Assembly: GCA_045863575.1 (NCBI GenBank)
Contig: BTUC01000473.1
Location: forward strand, 1 to 5,629
DNA length: 5,629 nt
Direction of reading: 5' to 3'
DNA from: JAAXZI01 sp045863575
GTDB lineage: Bacteria; Planctomycetota; Phycisphaerae; UBA1845; PWPN01
Part shown: positions 1 through 5,580 of the stretch, in pieces
Position numbering within the stretch: the first letter of the stretch is position 1
Layout of the letters: every line of letters begins with the position of its first letter
The notes under the pieces: generated by a model
What the model saw: the letters and a program-made list of their open reading frames with translations, nothing else
The model's database searches: none
What the model was told of the DNA's origin: nothing
Made by a program: the position numbers and the translations under genes

Positions 1-726
1 CCGGCCGAGGCCATCGCCAAAGCCCAGAAAAAGCTGGAGGACAGCGGGATCAGGCTGGTGAGCTACTACGTATCCAACTTCGGCAAGGACGAGGCCGAGG
101 CCGCCAAGGTGTTCGAATTCGCCAAGAAGATGCGCATCGAGTTCTTCGTGGCGGAGCCCAAGGCCGATCAGCTGAAGATGCTGGACAAGCTGGCCCAGGA
201 GCATGGCGTCAAAATCGCCATCCACAATCATCCCAAGAAAGCCGGGGACGACGAATACAAGAACTGGGATCCCGCCGGGGTCATGAAGATGATCGAGCCC
301 TACAGCAAGGCCATCGGCGTCTGCGCCGATACCGGCCACTGGATTCGCTCCGGCCTGGACCCGGTCGAGTCGCTCAAGAAATACGAAGGCCGCCTGATTG
401 GGCTTCACCTGAAGGACGTGCACGAGAAAGGTGCGGCCGGCCACGATGTGCCCTTCGGTACCGGCGTCGGCAACTTCAAGGCCCAGCTCGAAGAGCTCAA
501 GCGTCAGAACTTCCGCGGCGTTGTCGCTATTGAGTACGAGCACAACATGGGCAACAACACGGAAGACGTTCGCCAGTGCGCCCAGGCCTTCCGCCGCACC
601 GCCCGCGAACTGGGTCTGCTGGCCTCGCGCCGCCCCGGCGCGGGTGCCGGCGAAGGCGCCGGTCGAGAGGGCGGCGCCCGTCAAGGCAACCGCGAAAACC
701 GCGCCAGGAACCGACCCAACCAGTAA
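1..726 (+). CDS. Sugar phosphate isomerase/epimerase, xylose-isomerase-like TIM barrel (5' end outside window)
   Basis: The frame is open from base 1 to the TAA at 724-726, giving 241 visible residues. The true start lies upstream, so an internal GTG at 58 is not the start. The family is AP-endonuclease-2/xylose-isomerase-like TIM barrels, which isomerise or epimerise sugars using a divalent metal. Hallmarks in order, visible numbering: VAEP (E52); AIHNHP (H75, H77); GVCADTGHW (D110, H113); GLHLKD (H136, D139); VPFGTGVGNF; and IEYEHN (E178). These are the expected strand-end metal and catalytic positions. Perhaps 50-100 N-terminal residues are missing, so a signal peptide cannot be judged. 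Residues from about 208 onward form a Gly/Ala/Arg/Asn-rich, basic, low-complexity tail that is not part of the barrel. The substrate cannot be inferred; hydroxypyruvate isomerase-like or inosose-dehydratase-like activity is possible. The gene converges on the next one. Confidence 0.88.
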   Translation, partial: PAEAIAKAQKKLEDSGIRLVSYYVSNFGKDEAEAAKVFEFAKKMRIEFFVAEPKADQLKMLDKLAQEHGVKIAIHNHPKKAGDDEYKNWDPAGVMKMIEPYSKAIGVCADTGHWIRSGLDPVESLKKYEGRLIGLHLKDVHEKGAAGHDVPFGTGVGNFKAQLEELKRQNFRGVVAIEYEHNMGNNTEDVRQCAQAFRRTARELGLLASRRPGAGAGEGAGREGGARQGNRENRARNRPNQ

Positions 727-775
727 GCCGCACCCGCGACCGGCGCAACCAGTAGTCCGCGCCCGCGACCGGCGC
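711..775. repeat. 29-bp tandem repeat, about two copies, spanning the isomerase stop codon
   Basis: Bases 721-746 recur at 750-775 with 23 of 26 identical, a period of 29 bp. The shared core is CCCGCGACCGGCGC. Similarity continues upstream: 711-720 against 740-749 is 8 of 10. The first copy contains the TAA stop. The second carries TAG at the equivalent place, one base changed. It looks like a local duplication by slippage in GC-rich DNA. Confidence 0.75.
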
Positions 776-798
776 GGATCGGTAGGACCGTGGCCTCT

Positions 799-824
799 CC
801 CTCCCCTGGTACTCCGGGGGAGGG
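799..824. repeat. GC-rich hairpin in convergent intergenic region
   Basis: CCCTCCCCTGG (799-809) pairs with CCGGGGGAGGG (814-824) around a TACT loop. The stem is 11 bp with one G-T wobble. It lies between the convergent isomerase (ends 726) and membrane-protein (ends 964) genes, so it could stop transcription from either side. However, neither strand has a T tract, so a standard intrinsic terminator is not supported. Its right arm overlaps the 28-bp repeat at 821-848, and together they resemble the C/G-block dispersed repeats seen in many high-GC environmental genomes (that comparison is from memory). Confidence 0.6.
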
Positions 825-848
825 CCGGGGTGGGGGCTTGGCAGGCAA
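821..848 (+). repeat. 28-bp inverted repeat, left arm (partner 1667-1694)
   Basis: The reverse complement of this stretch matches 1667-1694 at 27 of 28 positions; the only difference is at base 838 against 1677. The arms enclose the whole minus-strand membrane-protein gene. Matching stops on both sides of each arm, and I see no obvious target-site duplication. Two oppositely oriented copies of a dispersed intergenic repeat is the simplest reading. Confidence 0.75.
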
Positions 849-963
849 ACCGACTTCCGGCCGGTGTGTGCGCGCGACTGCCTGAACGCGCTCGAGGAGT
901 TCTATTCGGGAGCAGCTCCAGCCAGCTCGATTTTCGACGCGTTCCGCAGCATCGACCGAGAAG
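849..963. other. Intergenic remainder, no supported feature
   Basis: An open plus-strand frame runs through this stretch and onward antisense to the membrane-protein gene. It has no ribosome binding site, no recognisable domain, and loses any protein-like character after about 960. I see no RNA gene here. Confidence 0.4.
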
Positions 964-1554
964 TTATCTGCCCGCAGGCGACTTCCCAGATCCCATCTTC
1001 CGCTGCCAGCGACAGATCAGGTAATAAGCCGGCCAGGGTGCCAGCATCAGCAGGTCCAGCAGGATTGCTCCGCTCTGTGGTCCCTGTGCGGCCTTGGCCG
1101 CCTGGGCCACCCGGGGCTCCACCGGATCGAGCTGGGTCAGATCACTGATCGTGAACTCGCGCTGGCGAGGCGGGTGGTACTGGTTCTGGGTTGGGTTCGG
1201 ATCGGTGATGAGCTGAAACTGCCGGCCCTGGGCATCCTCGACGACGATCTCGGAGAAGTTGATGTCGTCCATGTCGTAGCGGATCCGGACGCTCTGGCCG
1301 TTCTCCAGCGGATAGCCGCCCGCCCGTAGAGTCGCCAGCGCCGGAAACGGGAGCATGACGGTGGGCAGCGGGCGCTTCCAGCCCTGCTCGCCGGCGGTGC
1401 CCACCGGCGTGACGGTGATTGTCTGACCGGTACGGTTCTCGACGGTGAAGTCGGTGATGAAAACTCCCGCGAACCCCATCCCCAGAAACAAGAGCATCGA
1501 TAACGCCAGGAACGGATAGGTCACCCAGCGCAAAATGCGAAGAGCAAGCCTCAT
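964..1554 (-). CDS. Two-TM membrane protein of unknown function
   Basis: This is a 196-aa protein that I cannot name. The ATG at 1554 is chosen because AAGGA lies 7 nt upstream. An in-frame TTG at 1596 would add 14 residues but has no ribosome binding site. A basic N-terminus (MRLALRILRW) leads into a hydrophobic segment at about residues 12-34. A roughly 125-residue soluble domain follows, rich in predicted strands, with VENRTGQTITVTPVG (39-52), RIRYDMDDINFSEIVVED (90-107) and NQYHPP (124-129). A second hydrophobic segment (about 162-182) ends in RWQRK. Basic residues flank both ends, so the positive-inside rule puts both termini in the cytoplasm and the middle domain outside. It resembles, from memory, unnamed planctomycete hypothetical proteins. 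It follows the propeller gene on the same strand after 293 bp, too far for a confident operon. Confidence 0.72.
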   Translation of the reverse strand: MRLALRILRWVTYPFLALSMLLFLGMGFAGVFITDFTVENRTGQTITVTPVGTAGEQGWKRPLPTVMLPFPALATLRAGGYPLENGQSVRIRYDMDDINFSEIVVEDAQGRQFQLITDPNPTQNQYHPPRQREFTISDLTQLDPVEPRVAQAAKAAQGPQSGAILLDLLMLAPWPAYYLICRWQRKMGSGKSPAGR

Positions 1555-1561
1555 GCCAGCA

Positions 1562-1566
1562 TCCTT
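1562..1566 (-). promoter_or_regulatory. Shine-Dalgarno of the membrane-protein gene
   Basis: AAGGA on the minus strand, 7 nt before the ATG at 1554. It favours this start over the upstream TTG at 1596, which has no comparable site. Confidence 0.55.
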
Positions 1567-1604
1567 GAGCGGGTCATAGGCGTGAATTCTCGGCAACGCA
1601 GGGG

Positions 1605-1631
1605 GAACTGTCCACTCGGGGGGACAAGTTC
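1605..1631. repeat. Small inverted repeat upstream of the membrane-protein gene
   Basis: GAACTGTCC (1605-1613) is complementary to GGACAAGTTC (1622-1631) with one bulged base; the 8-nt loop is ACTCGGGG. In the minus direction it sits about 50 nt before the ATG at 1554, so it would lie in the leader if transcription starts upstream. It could be an operator, a leader hairpin, or part of a dispersed repeat. There is no direct evidence for a function. Confidence 0.45.
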
Positions 1632-1666
1632 ATGATGCGGTGGGTCGAGATGATTCGAGAGGTCCG

Positions 1667-1694
1667 TTGCCTGCCAGGCCCCCACCCCGGCCCT
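1667..1694 (-). repeat. 28-bp inverted repeat, right arm (partner 821-848)
   Basis: This is the inverted counterpart of 821-848, with 27 of 28 positions identical. Unlike the left copy, it is not followed by the CCCTCCCC hairpin: after base 1694 the sequence changes to an AT-richer stretch (GATATGATAACC). The copy is therefore shorter or truncated. Confidence 0.75.
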
Positions 1695-1710
1695 GATATG
1701 ATAACCGACG

Positions 1711-1768
1711 TTAGTCACAGGCGTGCGCAGCGGCCCAGGAACCGCAAGCGCAGCACGCCTGTGAGTAA
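1711..1768. repeat. 16-bp inverted repeat downstream of the propeller gene
   Basis: TTAGTCACAGGCGTGC (1711-1726) is complementary to GCACGCCTGTGAGTAA (1753-1768) at 15 of 16 positions, separated by 26 nt. A CGG/CCG pair inside the loop (1731-1733 with 1742-1744) could lengthen the fold. It begins 80 nt past the propeller gene's stop, so it could act as a transcript 3'-end hairpin. No T tract follows on either strand, which argues against a classic intrinsic terminator. Confidence 0.65.
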
Positions 1769-1847
1769 CTCGGCGGAGACCCGTCGCGCAGTTTGCCTCC
1801 GGGACTGTCTGGCAGCGACGCGCTGGGCCGGCCGATAGCGGACGTTT

Positions 1848-4529
1848 TCAATCGGCGCAGCTTGGATCTGCCGGCTCATTTGGCCCGCCGTAGCAGCGCT
1901 GAAACCGGCCGAAATCCTCCTGGTCCACATCACCGTCGTCATCCACGTCGGCCGCCTGGCAGATGGCCGTATTGGGGCGGGGTAGCCCTGGCCCTGAAGC
2001 GCACTGCTGCCAAAGGCCCAGGTCGTCGAGGTCCACATCCCGGTCGCCATCGAAATCCATGGGGGCGGCCGGCGGCAGTATGGTCGAGTTGAACAGTATC
2101 CCCACGCTGGCGTGGCGTTCAGTCAGGCCGTGGCTGTCATTGGCCGTGGCGATGTCCCAGTCGCCGTCGCCGTCGAAGTCGCCGGCGGCTACGGCATCCG
2201 CCCCGCCGCCGGTGAGATACTGCTCCTGGACAGGGAAGCCTCCCTGTCCATCGTTCAAAAGAACGGTCAGCTCGTTGCTGGCGTCGCTGGCCACGACCAG
2301 ATCCAGATCGGAGTCGGCGTCGATTTGCGCGGCGGCGGCACGAACGGGATTCGTTCCCACCACGTACTGGACGGCATTGCCCAGGGCACCCCCGCCTAAG
2401 TTCGGAAGTACCCACAGATAGCCGGTTTCGTCGAGCTCCATCGACCCGGGAGCGGTGAGCAGGACGACGTCAGGCAGATCGTCGCCGGTAAGATCGGCGG
2501 TGATGACATCTGTGCTCTCACCGCCTGGGACGTGGAATTCGCCCACCAGCCAGAAGTTCAGCTCACCCAGGTGCCGGATAACGGTAACCTTGCGATGCCA
2601 GGATTCGAAGATGTTGAGGCTGACGGCGACGATATCCTCGAACCCGTCCCCGTCCATGTCGTCAGAGGTTATGACCTCTGGAAACCTGGAATCGTAGTCG
2701 AGCAGGTCATCGCTGCCGAGCAGGAGGTCGCCCAGGTAGGTGAGCCCGCCGGCCGCGCTGACCTGGACGATGCTGATCCCCGCGGCAAATCCTTCCTCTG
2801 TGCGGAACCTGAGGACGGCGAGGTCCTGGACCTCGTCGCCGGTGACTTCCAGGGCGGTCAGGTCGCTGGGCATGTCTGGCAGCACCGCGAACTGCATGAG
2901 TGCCGGGGGTTGCGACCCCAGCCCGAAGGTCAAGCCGACACCCATGGGCTCACCGAACAACGCGTCGCCCAGGAAGACTGCGCCGAGATCGGCGGCGGGG
3001 CTTCCACCTATCGGCTCGGCATGCAAGCGCCAGGGGTTCTCGCCGATGTCCAGCCAGCCGGTGACGGCCAGCGGGCCGAGCGGTCCGCCAGGCAGGAACG
3101 CCACGACGTCGTCAGGATCCTGCCCGAGGCTGCCGCTCAGCGTGGCCAGGGCGGCCAGATCTCCGTATCCATCGTTGTTGAAATCGCCTGCGGCAATGTC
3201 GGCCGCTTCATTGCCGACTGCCGGGTGCCGCGGGTCGTCGATGGAAATCATCCGTGGCGTTGGATACCAGCCGCCGCGGTTGTAGTCCACTGTCAGACGG
3301 TTGTCGTTGCTGGCGATGGTCAATGCCTCCGGGCCGTTCGCACCATCGAGATCAGCGAACGCCAGGTCCAGGATGTCAGCGCCGGTGGGATGCGGTTCGG
3401 GTACTGTAAAACTGCCACTCCCGTCATTGCGCAGCAGTGCCCAACGGTCGGCGGGCGGATCGCTGGTATCACCCGACGCGATACCGCTCAACAGAACGCC
3501 CGCATCCAGATCCCCGTCGCCGTCGACGTCTCCGACCACCGCTCCCCACACGGGATCCAGCCCGCCGCCGGTGGCGAACCACTGCGGTTCGGCAAACTGC
3601 GCATTCCCCGTATTCCTGAGCAGGAGCAGCTTGTAAATCCCGGAGCCGCCGGGCACGGCCGCCCCCACGCTGACGATGTCCAGATCCGCATCGGCGTCGA
3701 TATCACCGATGCCCAGGCGGTCACCACCCCAGTCCAGCAGCGGCTGGTACGGGCCCAGCACGCCTGTGCCGTCATTCAACAGCAGGACAATGTCCGTGGC
3801 GTAGATCACGGCTCCGCTGTTGCTCATCCGCCGTTGGATGGCATTCGTCACCACCAGATCGCGGCTTCCGTCACCGTTCATGTCCGCACAGGCGCAGTCG
3901 CGCAGCGTGACCGGCGCCTGTTCGTCGGGAGCACCATCACCGTTGACGTCACGGAAGGGATCCTCGACCTGGTAACTGGGGCCCAGTGTGTAGCCGTCCT
4001 GTCCGTCGGCCAGCAGCACGTATACGCGCGGCCCCGGAAGATCATCGCCGACCACCAGGTCGGGTCCGTTCTGGCCGTCCAACTCGCCGATGCACGCCTT
4101 GCTGGCCGGGAAGGGCAGAGGTTGAGATCGCGAGCTGAACACAAACGACCCCGTACGCCGAAGCACCAGCAGCGTGCCGGTCAGGCCGTCGGGGGAGTAG
4201 ACCTGCACGAGGTCCTGCCGGTTGTCCCCGTTCAGGTCGGCGGCCGCCAGCCGTGTATCACTTCCCAGCGGCACCTGCCCAGCGGGCGTCAGTGTGCCGT
4301 CTCCGGGATTCTCGAAGAGCTGAAGGTGCGGGTCGCCCAACACGGGTGCGCTGAGCACGGCCGCGTCCACATCCCCGTCGTCATCGAGGTCCATGGGGAG
4401 AACCTGAAGGGGGAAGGGGTCAGTGACGTAGGCGCGTGGAGCGTTAAAACGGCTGGGCACAGCGCCGATGGCCGTGGCGTGAAGAATAAGACCGCACAGA
4501 CCGGTGGTGGTGAGTGTCCTGACAGGCAT
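1848..4529 (-). CDS. Secreted double FG-GAP/VCBS beta-propeller protein with C-terminal dockerin-like domain
   Basis: The protein has 893 aa. The ATG at 4529 is chosen because AGGAGG lies 6 nt upstream and a signal peptide begins at once (residues 1-23, cleavage probably after AIGA); the frame stays open to 4670, but the 47 extra residues look non-coding. The body is FG-GAP/VCBS repeats with Asp-rich calcium loops near residues 47, 98, 149, 216, 276, 334, 393, 449, 561, 624, 679, 735 and 784, spaced about 50-65. A degenerate unit near 505 makes 14, fitting two seven-bladed propellers. An extra loop (DVNGDGAPD, 194-202) lies inside the 149-216 interval. Residues 825-893 are a dockerin-type EF-hand pair (DFDGDRDVD, DVDDDGDVD) with four cysteines. 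The protein is probably exported and calcium-stabilised, for binding or adhesion. No catalytic motif is seen and the ligand is unknown. Confidence 0.93.
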   Translation of the reverse strand: MPVRTLTTTGLCGLILHATAIGAVPSRFNAPRAYVTDPFPLQVLPMDLDDDGDVDAAVLSAPVLGDPHLQLFENPGDGTLTPAGQVPLGSDTRLAAADLNGDNRQDLVQVYSPDGLTGTLLVLRRTGSFVFSSRSQPLPFPASKACIGELDGQNGPDLVVGDDLPGPRVYVLLADGQDGYTLGPSYQVEDPFRDVNGDGAPDEQAPVTLRDCACADMNGDGSRDLVVTNAIQRRMSNSGAVIYATDIVLLLNDGTGVLGPYQPLLDWGGDRLGIGDIDADADLDIVSVGAAVPGGSGIYKLLLLRNTGNAQFAEPQWFATGGGLDPVWGAVVGDVDGDGDLDAGVLLSGIASGDTSDPPADRWALLRNDGSGSFTVPEPHPTGADILDLAFADLDGANGPEALTIASNDNRLTVDYNRGGWYPTPRMISIDDPRHPAVGNEAADIAAGDFNNDGYGDLAALATLSGSLGQDPDDVVAFLPGGPLGPLAVTGWLDIGENPWRLHAEPIGGSPAADLGAVFLGDALFGEPMGVGLTFGLGSQPPALMQFAVLPDMPSDLTALEVTGDEVQDLAVLRFRTEEGFAAGISIVQVSAAGGLTYLGDLLLGSDDLLDYDSRFPEVITSDDMDGDGFEDIVAVSLNIFESWHRKVTVIRHLGELNFWLVGEFHVPGGESTDVITADLTGDDLPDVVLLTAPGSMELDETGYLWVLPNLGGGALGNAVQYVVGTNPVRAAAAQIDADSDLDLVVASDASNELTVLLNDGQGGFPVQEQYLTGGGADAVAAGDFDGDGDWDIATANDSHGLTERHASVGILFNSTILPPAAPMDFDGDRDVDLDDLGLWQQCASGPGLPRPNTAICQAADVDDDGDVDQEDFGRFQRCYGGPNEPADPSCAD
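1851..2057 (-). other. Dockerin-like double EF-hand domain (residues 825-893 of the propeller protein)
   Basis: Two calcium loops, DFDGDRDVD and DVDDDGDVD, lie 36 residues apart. Each is followed by a helix-like segment with an aromatic-Gln-x-Cys pattern (LWQQC; RFQRC). Cysteines at 843, 857, 879 and 891 could form two disulfides. Similar C-terminal modules are frequent on secreted planctomycete proteins, where a true cohesin partner is usually not known. The role here, anchoring or sorting, is an inference. Confidence 0.85.
4461..4529 (-). other. Signal peptide of the propeller protein (residues 1-23)
   Basis: MPVRTLTTTGLCGLILHATA begins with one arginine and continues with a hydrophobic core, ending IGA before VPSRF. 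This fits a Sec signal peptidase I site. The cysteine at residue 12 lies mid-core and has no proper lipobox, so it is not read as a lipoprotein. Confidence 0.75.
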
Positions 4530-4535
4530 GCGAAA

Positions 4536-4541
4536 CCTCCT
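4536..4541 (-). promoter_or_regulatory. Strong Shine-Dalgarno of the propeller gene
   Basis: AGGAGG on the minus strand, 6 nt before the ATG at 4529, a full anti-SD match at good spacing. It fixes the start 47 codons inside the longest open frame. Confidence 0.85.
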
Positions 4542-4699
4542 GAGGTGAGATACCAGATGGTGTCGATGTAGCTTGAAGGTGACTGAAGAAAGGCCGCCGC
4601 GACGCCCAGGTTGACGGCGGGATAACAGGGTGACCGGTATAACTGGGTGGAGACCATGCGGGCCCTCCATTCCGCTGAGTGCTTCCTGATGCTACGACC

Positions 4700-4711
4700 C
4701 CTGCGCGCAGG
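4700..4711. repeat. Perfect 12-bp palindrome CCTGCGCGCAGG
   Basis: The sequence equals its own reverse complement. An overlapping inverted pair, CTTCCTG (4682-4688) with CAGGAAG (4708-4714), shares its right half. Its position between divergent genes would suit an operator, but a GC-rich palindrome this short can arise by chance. Confidence 0.35.
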
Positions 4712-4829
4712 AAGGCAAGGCGAACCGATCGCTTTTGGTGGAAACCTGAGTAGTACAGGACCCCGGGGCCGTGCGATCCGTTCAGGCATCGGCGCTCTCG
4801 CTCGGGGAGGACCGGTTTCGAGTATGTCA

Positions 4830-4858
4830 TTGAAGTCCATGTGCCTTGACGTTAAAAT
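4830..4858 (+). promoter_or_regulatory. Candidate sigma70-like promoter for the Uma2 gene
   Basis: TTGAAG (4830-4835) and TAAAAT (4853-4858) match the -35 and -10 consensus at 4 of 6 and 5 of 6 positions with an exact 17-bp spacer. Initiation near 4865 would leave a leader of about 13 nt before the ATG at 4878 and would exclude the upstream in-frame ATGs at 4824 and 4857. An alternative pair (TTGACG 4846-4851, TTTGAT 4869-4874) would give a leaderless transcript. Planctomycete promoters are poorly characterised, so this is a pattern match only. Confidence 0.4.
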
Positions 4859-4877
4859 GAGACACGGATTTGATGAC

Positions 4878-5579
4878 ATGACCACTGTTGCCCCTCATCC
4901 TCGACCCTTGCCCGAGGACAACGTTCCACCGCTACACAACGGCGACCGGCTGACGCGCGCGGAGTTCGAGCGCCGCTACCAGGCTATGCCCCACGTCAAC
5001 AAGGCGGAACTCATCGAGGGAATCGTCTACATGCCATCGCCCGTCCGCTTGACTCGCCATGCCCAGCCGCATGCCACCCTGATCGGTTGGCTGGCTTACT
5101 ACGTCAGCAAGACCCCGGGTCTTGTCCTTGCCGACAACGGCACCAATCGTCTCGACGAGGATAACGAGCCGCAGCCGGATGTGATGCTGCTGATCCCGCC
5201 AACGGCCGGGGGGGCGGCCCGGATCGATCGGGATGATTACGTGACCGGCCCACCGGAACTGGTGGGTGAGGTGGCCGCCAGCAGCGTGAGCATCGATCTG
5301 CACGCCAAGTTGAACGCTTATCGCCGCAACGGCGTTCGCGAGTACCTGGTCTGGCGTACAGAAGACGGTGCCATCGATTGGTTCATCCTGCGCCAGGGGC
5401 AGTACGTTCCCATTCCTGTCGGCGCCGACGGCCTGATCCGAAGCGAAACCTTTCCAGGCCTCTGGCTGGATCCGGCGGCGCTGCTTCAGGGCGATCTGCA
5501 GAGACTCTTCGCAGCACTCGAGTCCGGCGCCTGTAGCGACGACCGTGCCGCGTTCCTCCGGCGACTGCACGGCGACTAG
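4878..5579 (+). CDS. Uma2 family endonuclease-like protein (DUF820, PD-(D/E)XK fold)
   Basis: The protein has 233 aa, a usual length for the family. It shows the conserved N-terminal block NGDRLTRAEFERRY (21-34) and KAELIEGIVYMPSPVR (42-57). The nuclease core follows: EPQPD with D101, PELVGEVAASS with E131, and DLHAKLNAYRRNGVREYLVW with K144. D101, E131 and K144 are the expected PD-(D/E)XK residues and all are intact. FPGLWLDPAALL (192-203) is also typical. The ATG at 4878 is preferred because family similarity begins about 20 residues later and a promoter candidate lies just upstream. It lacks a clear Shine-Dalgarno. ATGs at 4824 (GGGAGGA 12 nt upstream, rather far) and 4857 are alternatives. 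Uma2 proteins occur in many copies in planctomycetes and cyanobacteria; their biological role is not established and nuclease activity is inferred from fold. No partner gene is adjacent. Confidence 0.9.
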   Translation: MTTVAPHPRPLPEDNVPPLHNGDRLTRAEFERRYQAMPHVNKAELIEGIVYMPSPVRLTRHAQPHATLIGWLAYYVSKTPGLVLADNGTNRLDEDNEPQPDVMLLIPPTAGGAARIDRDDYVTGPPELVGEVAASSVSIDLHAKLNAYRRNGVREYLVWRTEDGAIDWFILRQGQYVPIPVGADGLIRSETFPGLWLDPAALLQGDLQRLFAALESGACSDDRAAFLRRLHGD

Positions 5580-5580
5580 G

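Larger units (their letters stand above)
4530..4877. other. Divergent intergenic region (348 bp)
   Basis: It separates the minus-strand propeller gene from the plus-strand Uma2 gene and should hold the promoters of both. It contains the propeller gene's Shine-Dalgarno, a perfect 12-bp palindrome at 4700-4711, and a sigma70-like promoter candidate at 4830-4858. I could not pick a convincing promoter for the propeller gene. The frame of the Uma2 gene stays open back to 4647, but the added residues show no family similarity and are probably not translated. Confidence 0.6.

Noticed and set aside
711..775. CRISPR-like repeat
   Set aside because: Only two imperfect copies lie back to back without spacers, so this is a tandem duplication.
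431..1024. 197-codon plus-strand frame overlapping the isomerase
   Set aside because: Composition is Ser/Arg/Pro/Ala-rich, typical of an out-of-frame reading of GC-rich coding DNA; the overlapping isomerase frame has clear family motifs.
864..1148. 94-codon plus-strand frame starting in the convergent gap
   Set aside because: It has no ribosome binding site, runs antisense into the membrane-protein gene, and its second half is Pro/Ala/Arg-rich shadow sequence.
1821..1840. GGCCGGCC-centred palindrome just after the propeller stop, as a terminator
   Set aside because: The stem is interrupted, the usable loop is only about 4 nt with few pairs, and no T tract follows.
2532..4571. A 679-codon open frame on the plus strand opposite the propeller gene
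   Set aside because: It mirrors the Asp/Gly-rich calcium-loop codons, which read as Val/Ala repeats in reverse (such as QIPVAVDVS). It has no recognisable domain, and the opposite strand has a perfect Shine-Dalgarno, signal peptide and repeat motifs.
4530..4670. 47-residue N-terminal extension of the propeller protein
   Set aside because: The extension is Arg/His-rich, precedes a clear signal peptide, and lies upstream of AGGAGG correctly spaced for the ATG at 4529.
4890..4919. Uma2 N-terminus PHPRPLPE resembling a translated C-rich intergenic repeat
   Set aside because: The nucleotide match to the hairpin repeat at 799-848 is weak, and Pro-rich N-termini are normal for this family, so repeat insertion is not supported.
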